The notes below the pieces were generated by a model. That model was not told the origin of the DNA, searched no databases, and was given only the letters and a program-made list of their open reading frames with translations. Position numbers and translations under genes: made by a program. From positions 1,116,001 to 1,180,000 of the forward strand of contig NZ_FQWW01000001.1 in assembly GCF_900129795.1 (NCBI RefSeq): DNA of 64,000 bases. The letters are read 5' to 3'. Below are positions 1-8,043 of this stretch, in pieces (within the stretch, counting starts at the first letter, position 1; each line of letters opens with the position of its first letter). This DNA is from Flavobacterium sp. CF108. Lineage in GTDB: Bacteria; Bacteroidota; Bacteroidia; Flavobacteriales; Flavobacteriaceae.

Positions 1-1
1 G

Positions 2-79
2 GGAAATATCATCCATGTTTTATTAGTATTCGCCATTATTGCAATTTTACTGAATCCTGTCAAAGGCCGGGAGGTTTAA
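2..79 (+). CDS. 3' end of a lmo0937/DUF5670-like small membrane protein (partial)
   Basis: The reading frame is open from the window edge to TAA at 77-79. It encodes a hydrophobic tail ending in LLNPVKGREV. A segment reading IIHVLLVFAIIAILL followed by a short basic tail is what I know from the C-terminus of the roughly 50-residue lmo0937/DUF5670 family of one- or two-helix membrane proteins. The start lies outside the window. The next genes are also small membrane-associated proteins on the same strand. Family assignment rests on about 25 residues, so confidence is moderate. Confidence 0.6.
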   Translation, partial: GNIIHVLLVFAIIAILLNPVKGREV

Positions 80-127
80 AATTAATCAACATTAAATAAA
101 TATATTAATCTATTAAAAATCAATATT

Positions 128-412
128 ATGAAAGCATCTAGCACAATTTTAGGAATCGTAGGAGCTGCAGCTGCAGGAGCATTATTAGGAGTATTATTTG
201 CACCGGATAAAGGTTCAAATACCAGAAAAAAAATCAAAGATAAATCGAGAGATTACGGAGATAATATCAAAACTAAATTTGATGGTATTGTAAGTTCAAT
301 CACTTCAAACGGTAAAGACATCATCGAGGAAGGAAAAGCAAAATTCAACCAGGTAAAAGATGATTTCAATGCAGTTAAAGATGAAGCTAAAACTGTAAAA
401 TCGAACTACTAA
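128..412 (+). CDS. YtxH domain-containing protein
   Basis: This 94-residue protein starts with a glycine/alanine-rich membrane helix (about residues 7-26, ILGIVGAAAAGALLGVLFAP). A charged, lysine-rich helical tail follows. The run GVLFAPDKGSNTRKKI matches the YtxH (gas vesicle protein-like) signature, in which a short membrane anchor is followed by a basic arginine/lysine turn and an amphipathic helix. YtxH proteins are usually linked to general stress in Firmicutes and are common in Bacteroidota; their molecular role is unclear. The gene heads a same-strand group of three membrane-associated genes separated by 37-38 nt, so co-transcription is likely. The family call is firm, the function is not. 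Confidence 0.85.
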   Translation: MKASSTILGIVGAAAAGALLGVLFAPDKGSNTRKKIKDKSRDYGDNIKTKFDGIVSSITSNGKDIIEEGKAKFNQVKDDFNAVKDEAKTVKSNY

Positions 413-449
413 TACAAAGTGATTTTTTCAAACCATAAATACCAGCAAC

Positions 450-803
450 ATGGAACCAAATGCAACAACAAACGAGGATTTAAATCTTTATGAAAAAGCT
501 GAAAATTATACCAAAACGAGTTTAGAGTTATTAAAACTCAAAACAGTATGTTCAGTAGCCGATGGTGTTTCATCATTAGCATCAAAGATAGCAGTTGGCG
601 TTGTTGTTGCATTTTTTACCTTGTTCCTTAATGTTGGTTTAAGTTTATGGATTGGGAAAGAACTTGGGGAATATTATTTCGGTTTTTTTATCATGGCACT
701 TTTTTATTTAATTGTTGCCATTATACTGCACAAATCGCATCACAAGCTGATAAAAACCCCAATTGGTAACTCGATTATTTCGAGTATTTTAAAAGAGAAA
801 TAA
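450..803 (+). CDS. Phage holin family / DUF1469-like membrane protein
   Basis: This 117-residue protein has an N-terminal helical region (residues 1-45) and two hydrophobic segments, about 48-72 and 79-103, joined by a short polar loop with LGEYYFG. This layout fits the Phage_holin_3_6/DUF1469 family, which is chromosomal and widespread despite its name and is generally found next to YtxH-type and coiled-coil genes. It lies 37 nt downstream of the YtxH gene and 38 nt upstream of the next gene. Nothing around it suggests a prophage, so I read it as an envelope or stress protein rather than a lysis protein. Confidence 0.7.
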   Translation: MEPNATTNEDLNLYEKAENYTKTSLELLKLKTVCSVADGVSSLASKIAVGVVVAFFTLFLNVGLSLWIGKELGEYYFGFFIMALFYLIVAIILHKSHHKLIKTPIGNSIISSILKEK

Positions 804-841
804 AACTGATTTAAAACTATTAATAACTTAAAAAGACCATT

Positions 842-1222
842 ATGGAGCCTATTTACACTATTGATGAATTAAATCAGAGAATAAAACTATTAGAAGATCG
901 TCAGGATACTGAATGGAGTGCTATTAAAGATCATATCGATGATATTAAAGAGAATTTAAAACCTATTAATCTCATTCGAAATACGGTCGAGGAAATCAAC
1001 GAAACTGTTGGTTTTAAAAGCCATCTGGCACAATCTGCCATCAGCATCGGAATTGGATATCTGGCCAAAAGATTTATTGTGGGCAAAGGCGATTCGATGT
1101 TTAAAGGAATTTTAGGCTCAATCGTTCAGCTTATCGTAACCAATTTGGTTTCAAAACCCAGCGAATCTTCACATGAAACTTCGGAAGAAGAATCATCACA
1201 ATACGAACCACCTAGAGAGTAA
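842..1222 (+). CDS. Hypothetical membrane-associated coiled-coil protein
   Basis: This 126-residue protein has a charged N-terminal helix (residues 1-57) with heptad-like spacing. A glycine-containing hydrophobic stretch follows (about 65-105, with SIGIGYLAKRFIVG and ILGSIVQLIVTNLV), then an acidic serine/glutamate tail. I do not recognise a named family. It appears to be the last gene of the YtxH and holin-like cluster, and such triplets recur in Flavobacterium genomes as far as I recall. A membrane-anchored oligomer is the simplest structural reading. No catalytic motif is visible. Confidence 0.7.
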   Translation: MEPIYTIDELNQRIKLLEDRQDTEWSAIKDHIDDIKENLKPINLIRNTVEEINETVGFKSHLAQSAISIGIGYLAKRFIVGKGDSMFKGILGSIVQLIVTNLVSKPSESSHETSEEESSQYEPPRE

Positions 1223-1248
1223 TTTGTTAAACTTAAATTTTAAACATT

Positions 1249-1347
1249 ATGGAAAAGTTAAGCCACATAGTATTAAAAAACGGTGTATACATGTACTCTA
1301 ATCTATATAAATGTTTTGAATACACACGAGTATTTTTTGGTATCTAA
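1249..1347 (+). CDS. Possible 32-residue small protein
   Basis: An ATG-to-TAA frame of 33 codons begins 26 nt after the preceding gene and encodes MEKLSHIVLKNGVYMYSNL followed by a short aromatic tail. Placement at the end of a same-strand cluster makes it a candidate small gene. It has no recognised family and lies at the edge of a repeat-rich gap. It may be a chance ORF. Confidence 0.2.
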   Translation: MEKLSHIVLKNGVYMYSNLYKCFEYTRVFFGI

Positions 1348-1410
1348 CTCGTTTATACGTTTCTGCTATAACAAACGGTTAAAGGGTTAATACTTTTAAT
1401 ATATTTTTTA

Positions 1411-1577
1411 AGGTTCTGAGGTTCTAAGTTGCTAAGATTCTAAGATTTTTAGTGTCTTGGTCAAAACTTAAATAAAACTTCAAAACCAAAAAAGAGATTG
1501 TTCCACATATGTGAAACAATCTCTTTTTCATTTTAAAAACTTAGAACCTTAGCATCTTAGTATCTTAGCCCCTTAGT
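1411..1577. repeat. Short-period TTCTAAG-type repeat in inverted orientation around a terminator
   Basis: At 1411-1452 the sequence repeats variants of GGTTCTGAG and TTGCTAAG with a 7-9 nt period. At 1540-1577 the reverse-complement type appears (CTTAGAACC, TTAGCATC, TTAGTATC). The two arms form a loose inverted repeat around the hairpin at 1487-1530. The right arm overlaps the stop codon of the minus-strand gene ending at 1573. The same motif class recurs near 2972-3175, 19665-19701 and 62941-62975. Confidence 0.75.
1487..1530. terminator. Bidirectional intrinsic terminator
   Basis: AGAGATTGTT pairs with AACAATCTCT across a CACATATGTG centre that is itself self-complementary. The stem has A-rich and T-rich flanks on both sides. 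It lies between converging genes (ending at 1222 on plus and 1573 on minus), so it can serve both. Confidence 0.8.
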
Positions 1578-2904
1578 TGTAATTTTGATAAATTGGCAAT
1601 TTCAATCCAACATACACATTTGCAGCTTTAGAATTGTTTGAAAACAAATTCGAAATCAAAGATCCTGAACCAATAAATAATGGGCCAGCTCTAAAACCAG
1701 TTCCTATCTGCGTTCCGCTATATTCCATATAAGTAATGGGAACATAAAAACTGAATTGTCTCGTTTCATATCGAGGTGTAAATGTAACCGAATTTGCAAT
1801 TGCAGTTCCGTTGATCTTTTTAGCATCGACTAAACTAAAATCGCTGCTTAAATTCAAATAGAATTTATTGTCGATATTCCAGTCAAAGTTGGTGTGTAAT
1901 GCTGTTGGTAAATTTGCTTTTACTCCTTTTCTGGATGAGATTTTGGTATAATAAGTATCAAAAAACTTAAAAACATCATCTGCATTGTCAATGTCATCCT
2001 GAGTAACATTTCCGGTCAGGTCATACGTGTTTTCAGTAAGGTTTTTATAATTCAGTTTACCAATATCGGTCACGGCTACAGCAGCTTTAAGTTTATATCT
2101 GTTTCCTATACAAGTATGGCAATTGGTGCGGTATTCATAAGTAAAACCCAAATCAAGACCCACACCTGCCGAAGCCATATCAAACTCCGGATCTTTTCCA
2201 TTTTCATAATCGTAGCTTGCAGCCGTTTTTAAAGTTCCTGTTGAGTTATAGGTACTCAAAGCCGGATCTGCAATATTTTTATTAAAGGCAACACTCAAAT
2301 TATTTCCGTTGATATAACCGTTTACTCCCGCCATCAAATATTTTATGGTAATACCTGCTTTAAGAAAATGCACATCATGATCTAACAATATCGTTCCGTA
2401 ACTGGCTCCAATCTCTGCCCACGAATTGTAGACACCATTTGGATTTCCTCCCGATATTAAAAAACTGTTTGAAGCATTAATATCTTTATTGACCTCATCA
2501 ACAAGCTGTCCGTTTACATCAACCAGATTGGTAATGCTTCGTACACGTGTAAAAACGCCAATACTGTGCTGCTCATTAATATTCATCATAAACGAAGGAC
2601 CTAGAATATCGACATTAAAATTCCCTCTGTTATTCGATTTGAATTTCTTTTTTGCATCTGTATCCAAGTCGTAACCGCCGTCAAATATTTCGGCAAAATT
2701 AACTCCGTACAAATCATTTTGTGCCGTTGCACTTGCAGAAGCAATGGTAATATCAGCTTTGTATTTAGAATCTACAATTACCGACGGATTAAATAATACG
2801 CCCTGAATTCCGGCGTAATTGTCGTCCCGAAATCCAAAATAAGACTGACTCCGGGCATAAAAAAAGCTTCCAAAGAAGCATAATAATAGTAAAGTTCTCT
2901 TCAT
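1573..2904 (-). CDS. DUF5723 family outer-membrane-type protein
   Basis: This 443-residue protein starts with a signal peptide (MKRTLLLLCFFGSFFYARSQ). It continues as alternating short strands rich in Gly, Tyr and Asn, typical of a Bacteroidota outer-membrane beta-barrel. The opening SYFGFRDDNYAGIQGVLFNP resembles the start of DUF5723 proteins, which I associate with barrel-like surface or gliding/secretion-associated proteins without an assigned role. Two cysteines in the middle (CHTCIG) form a local CxxC. The gene is on the minus strand downstream of prfA but separated by a 280 nt repeat-containing gap with a terminator, so it is probably transcribed alone. Its TAA stop lies inside a CTAAG repeat unit. 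Confidence 0.75.
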   Translation of the reverse strand: MKRTLLLLCFFGSFFYARSQSYFGFRDDNYAGIQGVLFNPSVIVDSKYKADITIASASATAQNDLYGVNFAEIFDGGYDLDTDAKKKFKSNNRGNFNVDILGPSFMMNINEQHSIGVFTRVRSITNLVDVNGQLVDEVNKDINASNSFLISGGNPNGVYNSWAEIGASYGTILLDHDVHFLKAGITIKYLMAGVNGYINGNNLSVAFNKNIADPALSTYNSTGTLKTAASYDYENGKDPEFDMASAGVGLDLGFTYEYRTNCHTCIGNRYKLKAAVAVTDIGKLNYKNLTENTYDLTGNVTQDDIDNADDVFKFFDTYYTKISSRKGVKANLPTALHTNFDWNIDNKFYLNLSSDFSLVDAKKINGTAIANSVTFTPRYETRQFSFYVPITYMEYSGTQIGTGFRAGPLFIGSGSLISNLFSNNSKAANVYVGLKLPIYQNYN

Positions 2905-2971
2905 AAATTGACTATAATTGGTTGATTAGTAGCGCAAATATGAAATAAAAAATGACAATATAAAAGGTTAT

Positions 2972-3175
2972 AAGGTGCTAAGTTACTGAGGTTCTGAGTT
3001 CTTAAGAAAAGGTTTATGTTTGAGAGTTCAATACTGGTAAAAAAGTTACAAAGAGGCAAAGGTTCAAAGGGACAGAGTTTTTAAAAACAAAAAAGCCGAA
3101 CAAATGTTCGGCTTACTATTTTACGCCAGAAAAGAAACCTCTGAACCTTTGTAACTATGTACCTTTGAACCTAAG
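2972..3175. repeat. Imperfect inverted repeat of CTAAG/CAAAGG-type units around a terminator
   Basis: Left arms at 2972-3006 (GGTGCTAAG, TACTGAGG, TTCTGAG) and 3045-3078 (GTTACAAAGAGGCAAAGG) are mirrored at 3138-3175 by reverse-complement units (CCTCTGAACC, TTTGTAAC, ACCTTTGAACC). The prfA terminator hairpin lies in the centre. The composition and 7-9 nt period match the element at 1411-1577. Confidence 0.7.
3091..3114 (-). terminator. Terminator downstream of prfA
   Basis: AAGCCGAACA and TGTTCGGCTT form a hairpin followed on the minus strand by a T run. It lies 70 nt past the prfA stop codon. Confidence 0.8.
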
Positions 3176-3184
3176 AAGCTTACA

Positions 3185-4261
3185 TTAGTAAACTTCAGAC
3201 GCTTCCTTCAATTTCTCCATATTGTTTACCAATTGTAATTCGGCAACAATTTTTTGGATATCACCATTCATGATGTTTCCTAAATCGTAAAGTGTTAAAC
3301 CAACTCTGTGATCGGTTACACGACCTTGGGCGTAGTTGTACGTACGAATCTTTGCCGAACGGTCACCAGAACTAACCTGAGAAGTACGTTTTGTAGCATC
3401 CTCAGCTTCTTTCTTAGCCAATTCCATTTCGTACAAACGAGAACGTAAAACCGTTAACGCCTTATCTTTATTTTTATGCTGCGATTTCTGATCCTGACAT
3501 TGCGCCACTAATCCCGTAGGAATGTGCGTTAAACGTACTGCTGATTTCGTAGTATTTACAGATTGTCCTCCAGGTCCAGACGAACAGAAGAAATCTACAC
3601 GAACATCGTTCATATCAATTTGAACATCAAACTCTTCTGCTTCTGGTAAAACCATAACAGTAGCTGCCGATGTATGCACACGACCTTGCGTTTCTGTCTG
3701 CGGAACACGCTGTACACGGTGAACACCTGCTTCAAACTTCAAAGTTCCATAAACATCTTCTCCCGAAACCTCAAAAATAACCTCTTTGAAACCTCCAGAA
3801 GTTCCTTCGTTCATATCAACAACCGAAGTTCTCCAGCCCATGCCTTCGCAATATTTAGTATACATTCTAAATAAATCCCCTGCAAAAATACTAGCTTCGT
3901 CCCCACCCGTTCCGGCGCGAATCTCAACCATTACATTTTTAGCATCTTCAGGATCTTTAGGAATCAACATAAATTTAATTTCCTCCTCAAGTTGAGGCAA
4001 GCGTTCTTTTGCTTCGTCAAGCTGCATTTTGGCCATTTCGGTCATATCAGCATCGCTTCCGTCAGCAATAATTTCGTTTGCTTCGTCAATATTTGCTAAA
4101 ACAAGAATGTATTCTTCTCTCTTTTCAACCAGTGCTTTTATGCTTTTATATTCCTGGTTAAGCTGCACATAACGTTTTTGATCAGCAATAACATCCGGCT
4201 GAATAATCAAATCCGAAATCTCATCAAAACGCTGCTTTACATATTGAAGTCTATCTAACAT
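3185..4261 (-). CDS. prfA: Peptide chain release factor 1
   Basis: RF1 recognises UAA and UAG stop codons in the ribosomal A site and triggers peptide release. The 358-residue length is normal for the family. The peptidyl-tRNA hydrolysis motif GGQ is at residues 231-233 in [10 protein letters not shown]. The codon-recognition tripeptide is PQT (187-189), a PxT form, within [18 protein letters not shown]. The N-terminal helical domain spans residues 1-100. The start is the ATG at 4261, which opens with [15 protein letters not shown] as expected for RF1. A CAAAATTA block (TAATTTTG on the minus strand) 25 nt upstream resembles a -7 element. The gene appears to be monocistronic. Confidence 0.97.
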   Translation of the reverse strand: MLDRLQYVKQRFDEISDLIIQPDVIADQKRYVQLNQEYKSIKALVEKREEYILVLANIDEANEIIADGSDADMTEMAKMQLDEAKERLPQLEEEIKFMLIPKDPEDAKNVMVEIRAGTGGDEASIFAGDLFRMYTKYCEGMGWRTSVVDMNEGTSGGFKEVIFEVSGEDVYGTLKFEAGVHRVQRVPQTETQGRVHTSAATVMVLPEAEEFDVQIDMNDVRVDFFCSSGPGGQSVNTTKSAVRLTHIPTGLVAQCQDQKSQHKNKDKALTVLRSRLYEMELAKKEAEDATKRTSQVSSGDRSAKIRTYNYAQGRVTDHRVGLTLYDLGNIMNGDIQKIVAELQLVNNMEKLKEASEVY

Positions 4262-4677
4262 TTTCTAATTCCTTTTATTGGACTGCAAAATTACAAAATT
4301 TTTGTGGAAAATTCTAGTGTTGATTTTTTGGGAATTTTGACGAGGAAATTTAGTGGAATTATGATGGTTTTTAGGAGCTTTTTCCTGCTATCCGCTATAT
4401 TTTTTTTAGGTAGAATGTTCACGGTTTAATTTAGATTTTTTCGTTTGCCTAAAGGATGCCGCTTCTATCAGGGCTAGGGCAATTGGTTTTAAAAAGAGCG
4501 TTTACGGATTTCCGTAATATTCTTGAATTTTAAGTATCTAATTTTATCCAAAAAGATCAGGTATTTTTACGTAACGATACATCTAAATTAAATACGATTT
4601 TTGTTATTATGTTCAAATTAATATTTTATTTAAATAGAGCTTAAAAATAGAAAAAATTAAACCAATAAATTCAAAAC
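4262..4677. promoter_or_regulatory. 416 nt divergent intergenic region with a TTACGGATTTCCGTAA dyad
   Basis: This gap separates prfA (minus) from the gene at 4678 (plus). The main feature is TTACGGATTTCCGTAA at 4502-4517, an inverted repeat with 7 bp half-sites. The same 16-mer occurs at 12438-12453 upstream of the GTPase operon. Nothing else distinctive is seen, and a promoter for the downstream gene could not be placed with confidence. Confidence 0.45.
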
Positions 4678-5244
4678 ATGAATATTACAATAAATTTAAC
4701 CACTGCAGACCTTAGTGTTGCTGACAAAACACTAATTAAGGAGTGCCTAGGACTAGCAACTGATCCTGAAGTAGACAATGCTCTGACAAAAATCACAAAA
4801 GCTGCGTTCATGGAATACGTAAAAATGTTTAAAGAGAAAGGCTTACCAACTCGCGCTGACGAAGTTCAACAGGAACGGTTGTTTTTTCTGCTTCTTTACT
4901 ATTTTGAAAATATTCTACCAAGCGAAAACGAATTATCGTCAATATTTCAATTAACTCAATCTCAAAGCAAAACTTTATTAAGGAATACAAAGTCTAGATA
5001 TCGTACCAAGATATCTTCTTTCATTAAAAATACACTTTTAGAAACAATAAATTCAGCAACACAAATTTCGCCTACTGACCCTTATGAATTTGTTTGCACA
5101 TCTCCAACAACCGTTGAAGAACTTAATCTCATCATAAGTCAAAAAGGACCAACTTTAGAACCAGTCAACAAAATTAGGGGAATATCTAGTAAGTATACCT
5201 GCGCAATAGACACATACAATTTGTTACAACAAGAATTAAATTAA
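4678..5244 (+). CDS. Hypothetical protein, HTH-like helical
   Basis: I do not recognise this 188-residue protein. It is predicted largely helical. Residues about 60-115 include LPSENELSSIFQLTQSQSK and LLRNTKSRYRTKI, which could be a helix-turn-helix with a basic recognition region. The C-terminus has short strands. It has no signal peptide or membrane helix. The downstream membrane-protein gene begins 1 nt after its stop region, so the two are almost certainly co-transcribed. The upstream gap carries a dyad shared with the GTPase operon. A cytosolic partner or regulator of the membrane protein is possible but unproven. Confidence 0.65.
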   Translation: MNITINLTTADLSVADKTLIKECLGLATDPEVDNALTKITKAAFMEYVKMFKEKGLPTRADEVQQERLFFLLLYYFENILPSENELSSIFQLTQSQSKTLLRNTKSRYRTKISSFIKNTLLETINSATQISPTDPYEFVCTSPTTVEELNLIISQKGPTLEPVNKIRGISSKYTCAIDTYNLLQQELN

Positions 5245-5245
5245 T

Positions 5246-5614
5246 ATGAATGATATTTTATCCGCAATTGGCGTAATCTTAGTTTTCTTGACATTTTTAT
5301 TAGGCTCAATTCAAACTGAGATAACCAAGATTCTCGAAGAAAAAAAACCAGAAGCAAGTCAAAGTGCTAAAATCGAAATTTATAAATCTAGAAAAAGAAA
5401 AATACTCTATTTAAAATCGCTTCCAATTTCAATAATATTTATTGTAATAAGTTATCTTTTAATTCCATCTTGTGTAAAAATTCTTAAACAGAGTTCTTTC
5501 GATATTTGGGATTTCGACGTTTTGAATACAACATTTATTTTTGTTGAGTTAGGGCTTATTGGCATGTCATCATTTTCAATTTATAAATTTGTACAATTAG
5601 CTAAAAAAGAATAA
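5246..5614 (+). CDS. Hypothetical three-helix membrane protein
   Basis: This 122-residue protein has hydrophobic segments at about residues 4-22, 56-76 and 95-113. A basic cytoplasmic-type loop lies between the first two (KSRKRKILYLK). No family is recognised. Its ATG follows the stop of the preceding gene by 1 nt, so the pair forms a two-gene operon. A predicted soluble protein paired with a small membrane protein is a layout also seen in small conflict modules, but nothing in the sequence shows toxicity or immunity. Confidence 0.65.
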   Translation: MNDILSAIGVILVFLTFLLGSIQTEITKILEEKKPEASQSAKIEIYKSRKRKILYLKSLPISIIFIVISYLLIPSCVKILKQSSFDIWDFDVLNTTFIFVELGLIGMSSFSIYKFVQLAKKE

Positions 5615-5860
5615 ACCTCCTAGCACATTTATTTCATAATCGCATTCAAATAAAATCGAATAATAAAAATAATCCGATTACACGAATTTGTAATCCCTTT
5701 AATCAATAGCAAGTCACAATACAAATAATCAAATACAACAACGACAAGAACTCCTAAAGTTGCTTTCTTTATTTTCGAAAAACAAATCTAAGCTTCTCAG
5801 TAAGGATTGCAAATCTAAGCTGTCAAATAGTGAGAATTAATTAAACGACAAGTTTTAAAT

Positions 5861-6787
5861 ATGAAAACAAACGAAGAACAATATATAATTTTTCTTAAAC
5901 AAAAAGTTTTCAAAAAAATCTCAACTGAGCTAAATGAAAATTCAATTGATAGAATTGTACAAATTGACTTATATGATTCTCATATTAAAGACAATATTTC
6001 GTCTAGTTTTCAAAAGTATTATTTTGAAACATTAAATAATGAAATTAATTTTTTAAGCTCTCAAAATTTTTTCAAACAGTTTAAAAGACGTTACTCTCTT
6101 CAAGGTATAGATAACGAATATCTAGACAGACTTGAAAATAGTAAATCTGAAATTCTACAATTAATTCGTCACAATTCTTTAACAAAATTGTACATTGATT
6201 ATTTCAACAAAGCTTTAATCAAACATGGCGATTTGAAAAAAGAAAAAGATTTAGGTTCTTTTTTCGCAAAATTAGTTCATCATTTTTTACCCAATGAATA
6301 CTGTGCATTAGACAATCCAATCAAAGATTATTTTGGATTATCTAAAGAAAGTTTTTTTATTGCATTCTTTATTATTAGTGAGGAATACAAAAAGTGGGCA
6401 TTAGAAAATAAACAATTACTTAATACTATTCGAGAAAATTTTAGGCAACTTGATGAAAATAAAATTTTAGACTTTAACTTACTTACTGATCATAAATTAC
6501 TAGATCTTATATTTTGGAGCAAAGCAAATAGAAATAAAAAAGTAAATACAAAAAAATCTTCTCCTTTAAAAAAAATGAAACTTCATGATGCAATAGCCCA
6601 AACTTTAATAACAGAGAATAGAGCAATGTCTACTAAAGAAATTGCAGATAAATTAAATATAAGCAAACTCTATACTAAAAAAGATAAATCAAAAATTACT
6701 GATTTTCAAATCCACGGTAGAACTAAAAATTATCCAAATTTATTTAATCGTGACGGTAGTGTTGTATCTTTAATTAAGGGAAAATAA
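5861..6787 (+). CDS. HARE-HTH domain protein, accessory, function unknown
   Basis: This 308-residue protein has a long N-terminal helical region (about 1-215), a basic linker (KKVNTKKSSPLKK) and a C-terminal domain (about 235-305). That domain begins MKLHDAIAQTLITENRAMST and ends in a short strand region with FNRDGSVVSLI. It matches my recollection of the HARE-HTH winged-helix domain, found in chromatin proteins, RNA polymerase delta and restriction-modification proteins. The N-terminal region includes FFAKLVHHFLPNEYCALDNP, which I cannot assign. Codon use looks more AT-rich than the core genes. It lies next to a REP-like element in a run of orphan genes. A DNA-binding or defence-associated role is an inference. 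Confidence 0.65.
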   Translation: MKTNEEQYIIFLKQKVFKKISTELNENSIDRIVQIDLYDSHIKDNISSSFQKYYFETLNNEINFLSSQNFFKQFKRRYSLQGIDNEYLDRLENSKSEILQLIRHNSLTKLYIDYFNKALIKHGDLKKEKDLGSFFAKLVHHFLPNEYCALDNPIKDYFGLSKESFFIAFFIISEEYKKWALENKQLLNTIRENFRQLDENKILDFNLLTDHKLLDLIFWSKANRNKKVNTKKSSPLKKMKLHDAIAQTLITENRAMSTKEIADKLNISKLYTKKDKSKITDFQIHGRTKNYPNLFNRDGSVVSLIKGK

Positions 6788-6939
6788 TCCCGATAGCGCG
6801 GATTTGCAATCCGTGCCCACAATAATAAGACACAACAAAAAACATCAAAAATAAAAGCTACAAAATCATGTAGCTTTTTTTATTACAAAAGCACAAACTA
6901 ATCTTTGTGGACACGGATTACAAATCCGCGCTATCGGAT
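6788..6939. repeat. REP-like element with 34 nt inverted arms, copy 1
   Basis: The left arm (6788-6821, containing GCGCGGATTTGCAATCCGTG) and right arm (6906-6939, containing CACGGATTACAAATCCGCGC) are reverse complements with about four mismatches. Between them lies a terminator hairpin. The segment from about 6824 to 6930 is duplicated almost exactly at 7915-8020. The structure resembles a BIME or MITE; no transposase is nearby. Confidence 0.85.
6854..6881 (+). terminator. Terminator inside the REP-like element, copy 1
   Basis: AAAGCTACA pairs with TGTAGCTTT across AAATCA and is followed by a T run. It would terminate the HARE-HTH gene. Confidence 0.75.
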
Positions 6940-7028
6940 AATTTTATTTTATAAAATCAGATAAAGCTTTTTTAATTATTTTTAAGCCTTATTAAACCAT
7001 AGTCCGAGAAATCGTTAAAACATTATTT

Positions 7029-7898
7029 ATGAATAAAATCTACTCCTTATTTTTTCTACTATTTATTTTTTTGACAAGCTGCAAACAGAGCGAAGAAAGC
7101 AAAATAAAAGAAACCTGCACAACTTATATAGAGGGCAGAATAGCTTTTGAAAATGGAGACACTTTAAAAATAAAACCGGTTGTCGGAGATACTCTTTACA
7201 GACAGATGCTTCTAAACCATCAATATTCAAGACTTCTTGAATCTAATCTTGCAATAGGTCCAGACTTAATAACTATAACGCCAGCAACTGTTGAAATTAA
7301 AGGAAATAAGGCAACCTGCATTATGAACAGTCCGATACCTTTCCAACTAAACTTAGTGAGAAGTAATGACCAATGGAAAATTGTTGGGGAAAATGAAATA
7401 TTTCCAAATTCTTATTCCATTGCCGCAATAGAGAAAAAAATAAATGATTACAAAGCGTATTTAAAAGAAAAACCTGCTAAAGACCCTGTTTTTCAACTTA
7501 CCAATCGTTTCTTTAATGATGTGAATAACTATTGTAAAAACAAAGATTTAAATGCATTAAAAAACAATTGCGACGATGCGACAGCAGATTTTGTGAAACG
7601 TCTTTATGAGTATGCGAAAAAAAGATCTGGTGTCGATGTAATTAATGAAGAAATCAACAATCCGCATGCAGCGAGTGGAGCTATCTCTTTTAGAGGAGAT
7701 TTGGCTTATTATATGTTTTATCAGGAAAATGCTTCGGTGCTTCTTAAGAAAACAGGAGACACTTATAAAGTGATTGGTTTTAACGGAATCAAATCTGCTT
7801 CGATAAGCAACCAAATGATGGAAGATCAATATGTAGAATTACTTAGAGCGCTAAGATTGGTGAAATCGGAACAATATCGAAACAAAAACATTAAATAA
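7029..7898 (+). CDS. Hypothetical lipoprotein
   Basis: This 289-residue protein has a lipoprotein signal (MNKIYSLFFLLFIFLTSCKQ) with the lipobox LTSC and likely lipidation at Cys18. The mature part looks like two similar alpha+beta modules: residues about 25-125 with NDQWKIVGENE, and about 155-275 with TGDTYKVIGFNG. This is reminiscent of NTF2/DUF4878-type lipoproteins, where a strand ending in W-K-I/V follows a helix, but I do not assign a family. It sits between two near-identical copies of a repeat element (6824-6930 and 7915-8020), which may reflect its insertion history. It is likely exported and attached to a membrane. Confidence 0.7.
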   Translation: MNKIYSLFFLLFIFLTSCKQSEESKIKETCTTYIEGRIAFENGDTLKIKPVVGDTLYRQMLLNHQYSRLLESNLAIGPDLITITPATVEIKGNKATCIMNSPIPFQLNLVRSNDQWKIVGENEIFPNSYSIAAIEKKINDYKAYLKEKPAKDPVFQLTNRFFNDVNNYCKNKDLNALKNNCDDATADFVKRLYEYAKKRSGVDVINEEINNPHAASGAISFRGDLAYYMFYQENASVLLKKTGDTYKVIGFNGIKSASISNQMMEDQYVELLRALRLVKSEQYRNKNIK

Positions 7899-7906
7899 CG
7901 AAAAGC

Positions 7907-8023
7907 AATAGCGCAATAAGACACAATGAAAACATCAAAAATAAAAGCTACAAAATCATGTAGCTTTTTTTATTACAAAAGCACAAACTAATCTTTGTGG
8001 GTACGGATTACAAATCCGCGCGC
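7907..8023. repeat. REP-like element, copy 2, with truncated left arm
   Basis: From about 7915 to 8020 this matches copy 1 (6824-6930) with only a few differences. At least 70 consecutive bases starting at 7931 are identical, including the terminator hairpin. The left arm has lost most of its GGATTTGCAATCCGTGCCCAC segment, leaving AATAGCGCAATAAGACAC. The right arm is kept. Confidence 0.85.
7944..7971 (+). terminator. Terminator inside the REP-like element, copy 2
   Basis: This is the identical hairpin AAAGCTACA...TGTAGCTTT with a T tract. It lies 45 nt after the lipoprotein stop codon. Confidence 0.75.
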
Positions 8024-8043
8024 TCATTGTACTTCTGATTTCA

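Noticed and set aside
450..803. Prophage lysis gene (holin)
   Set aside because: The family name is misleading; there are no phage genes nearby and the neighbours are stress or envelope proteins.
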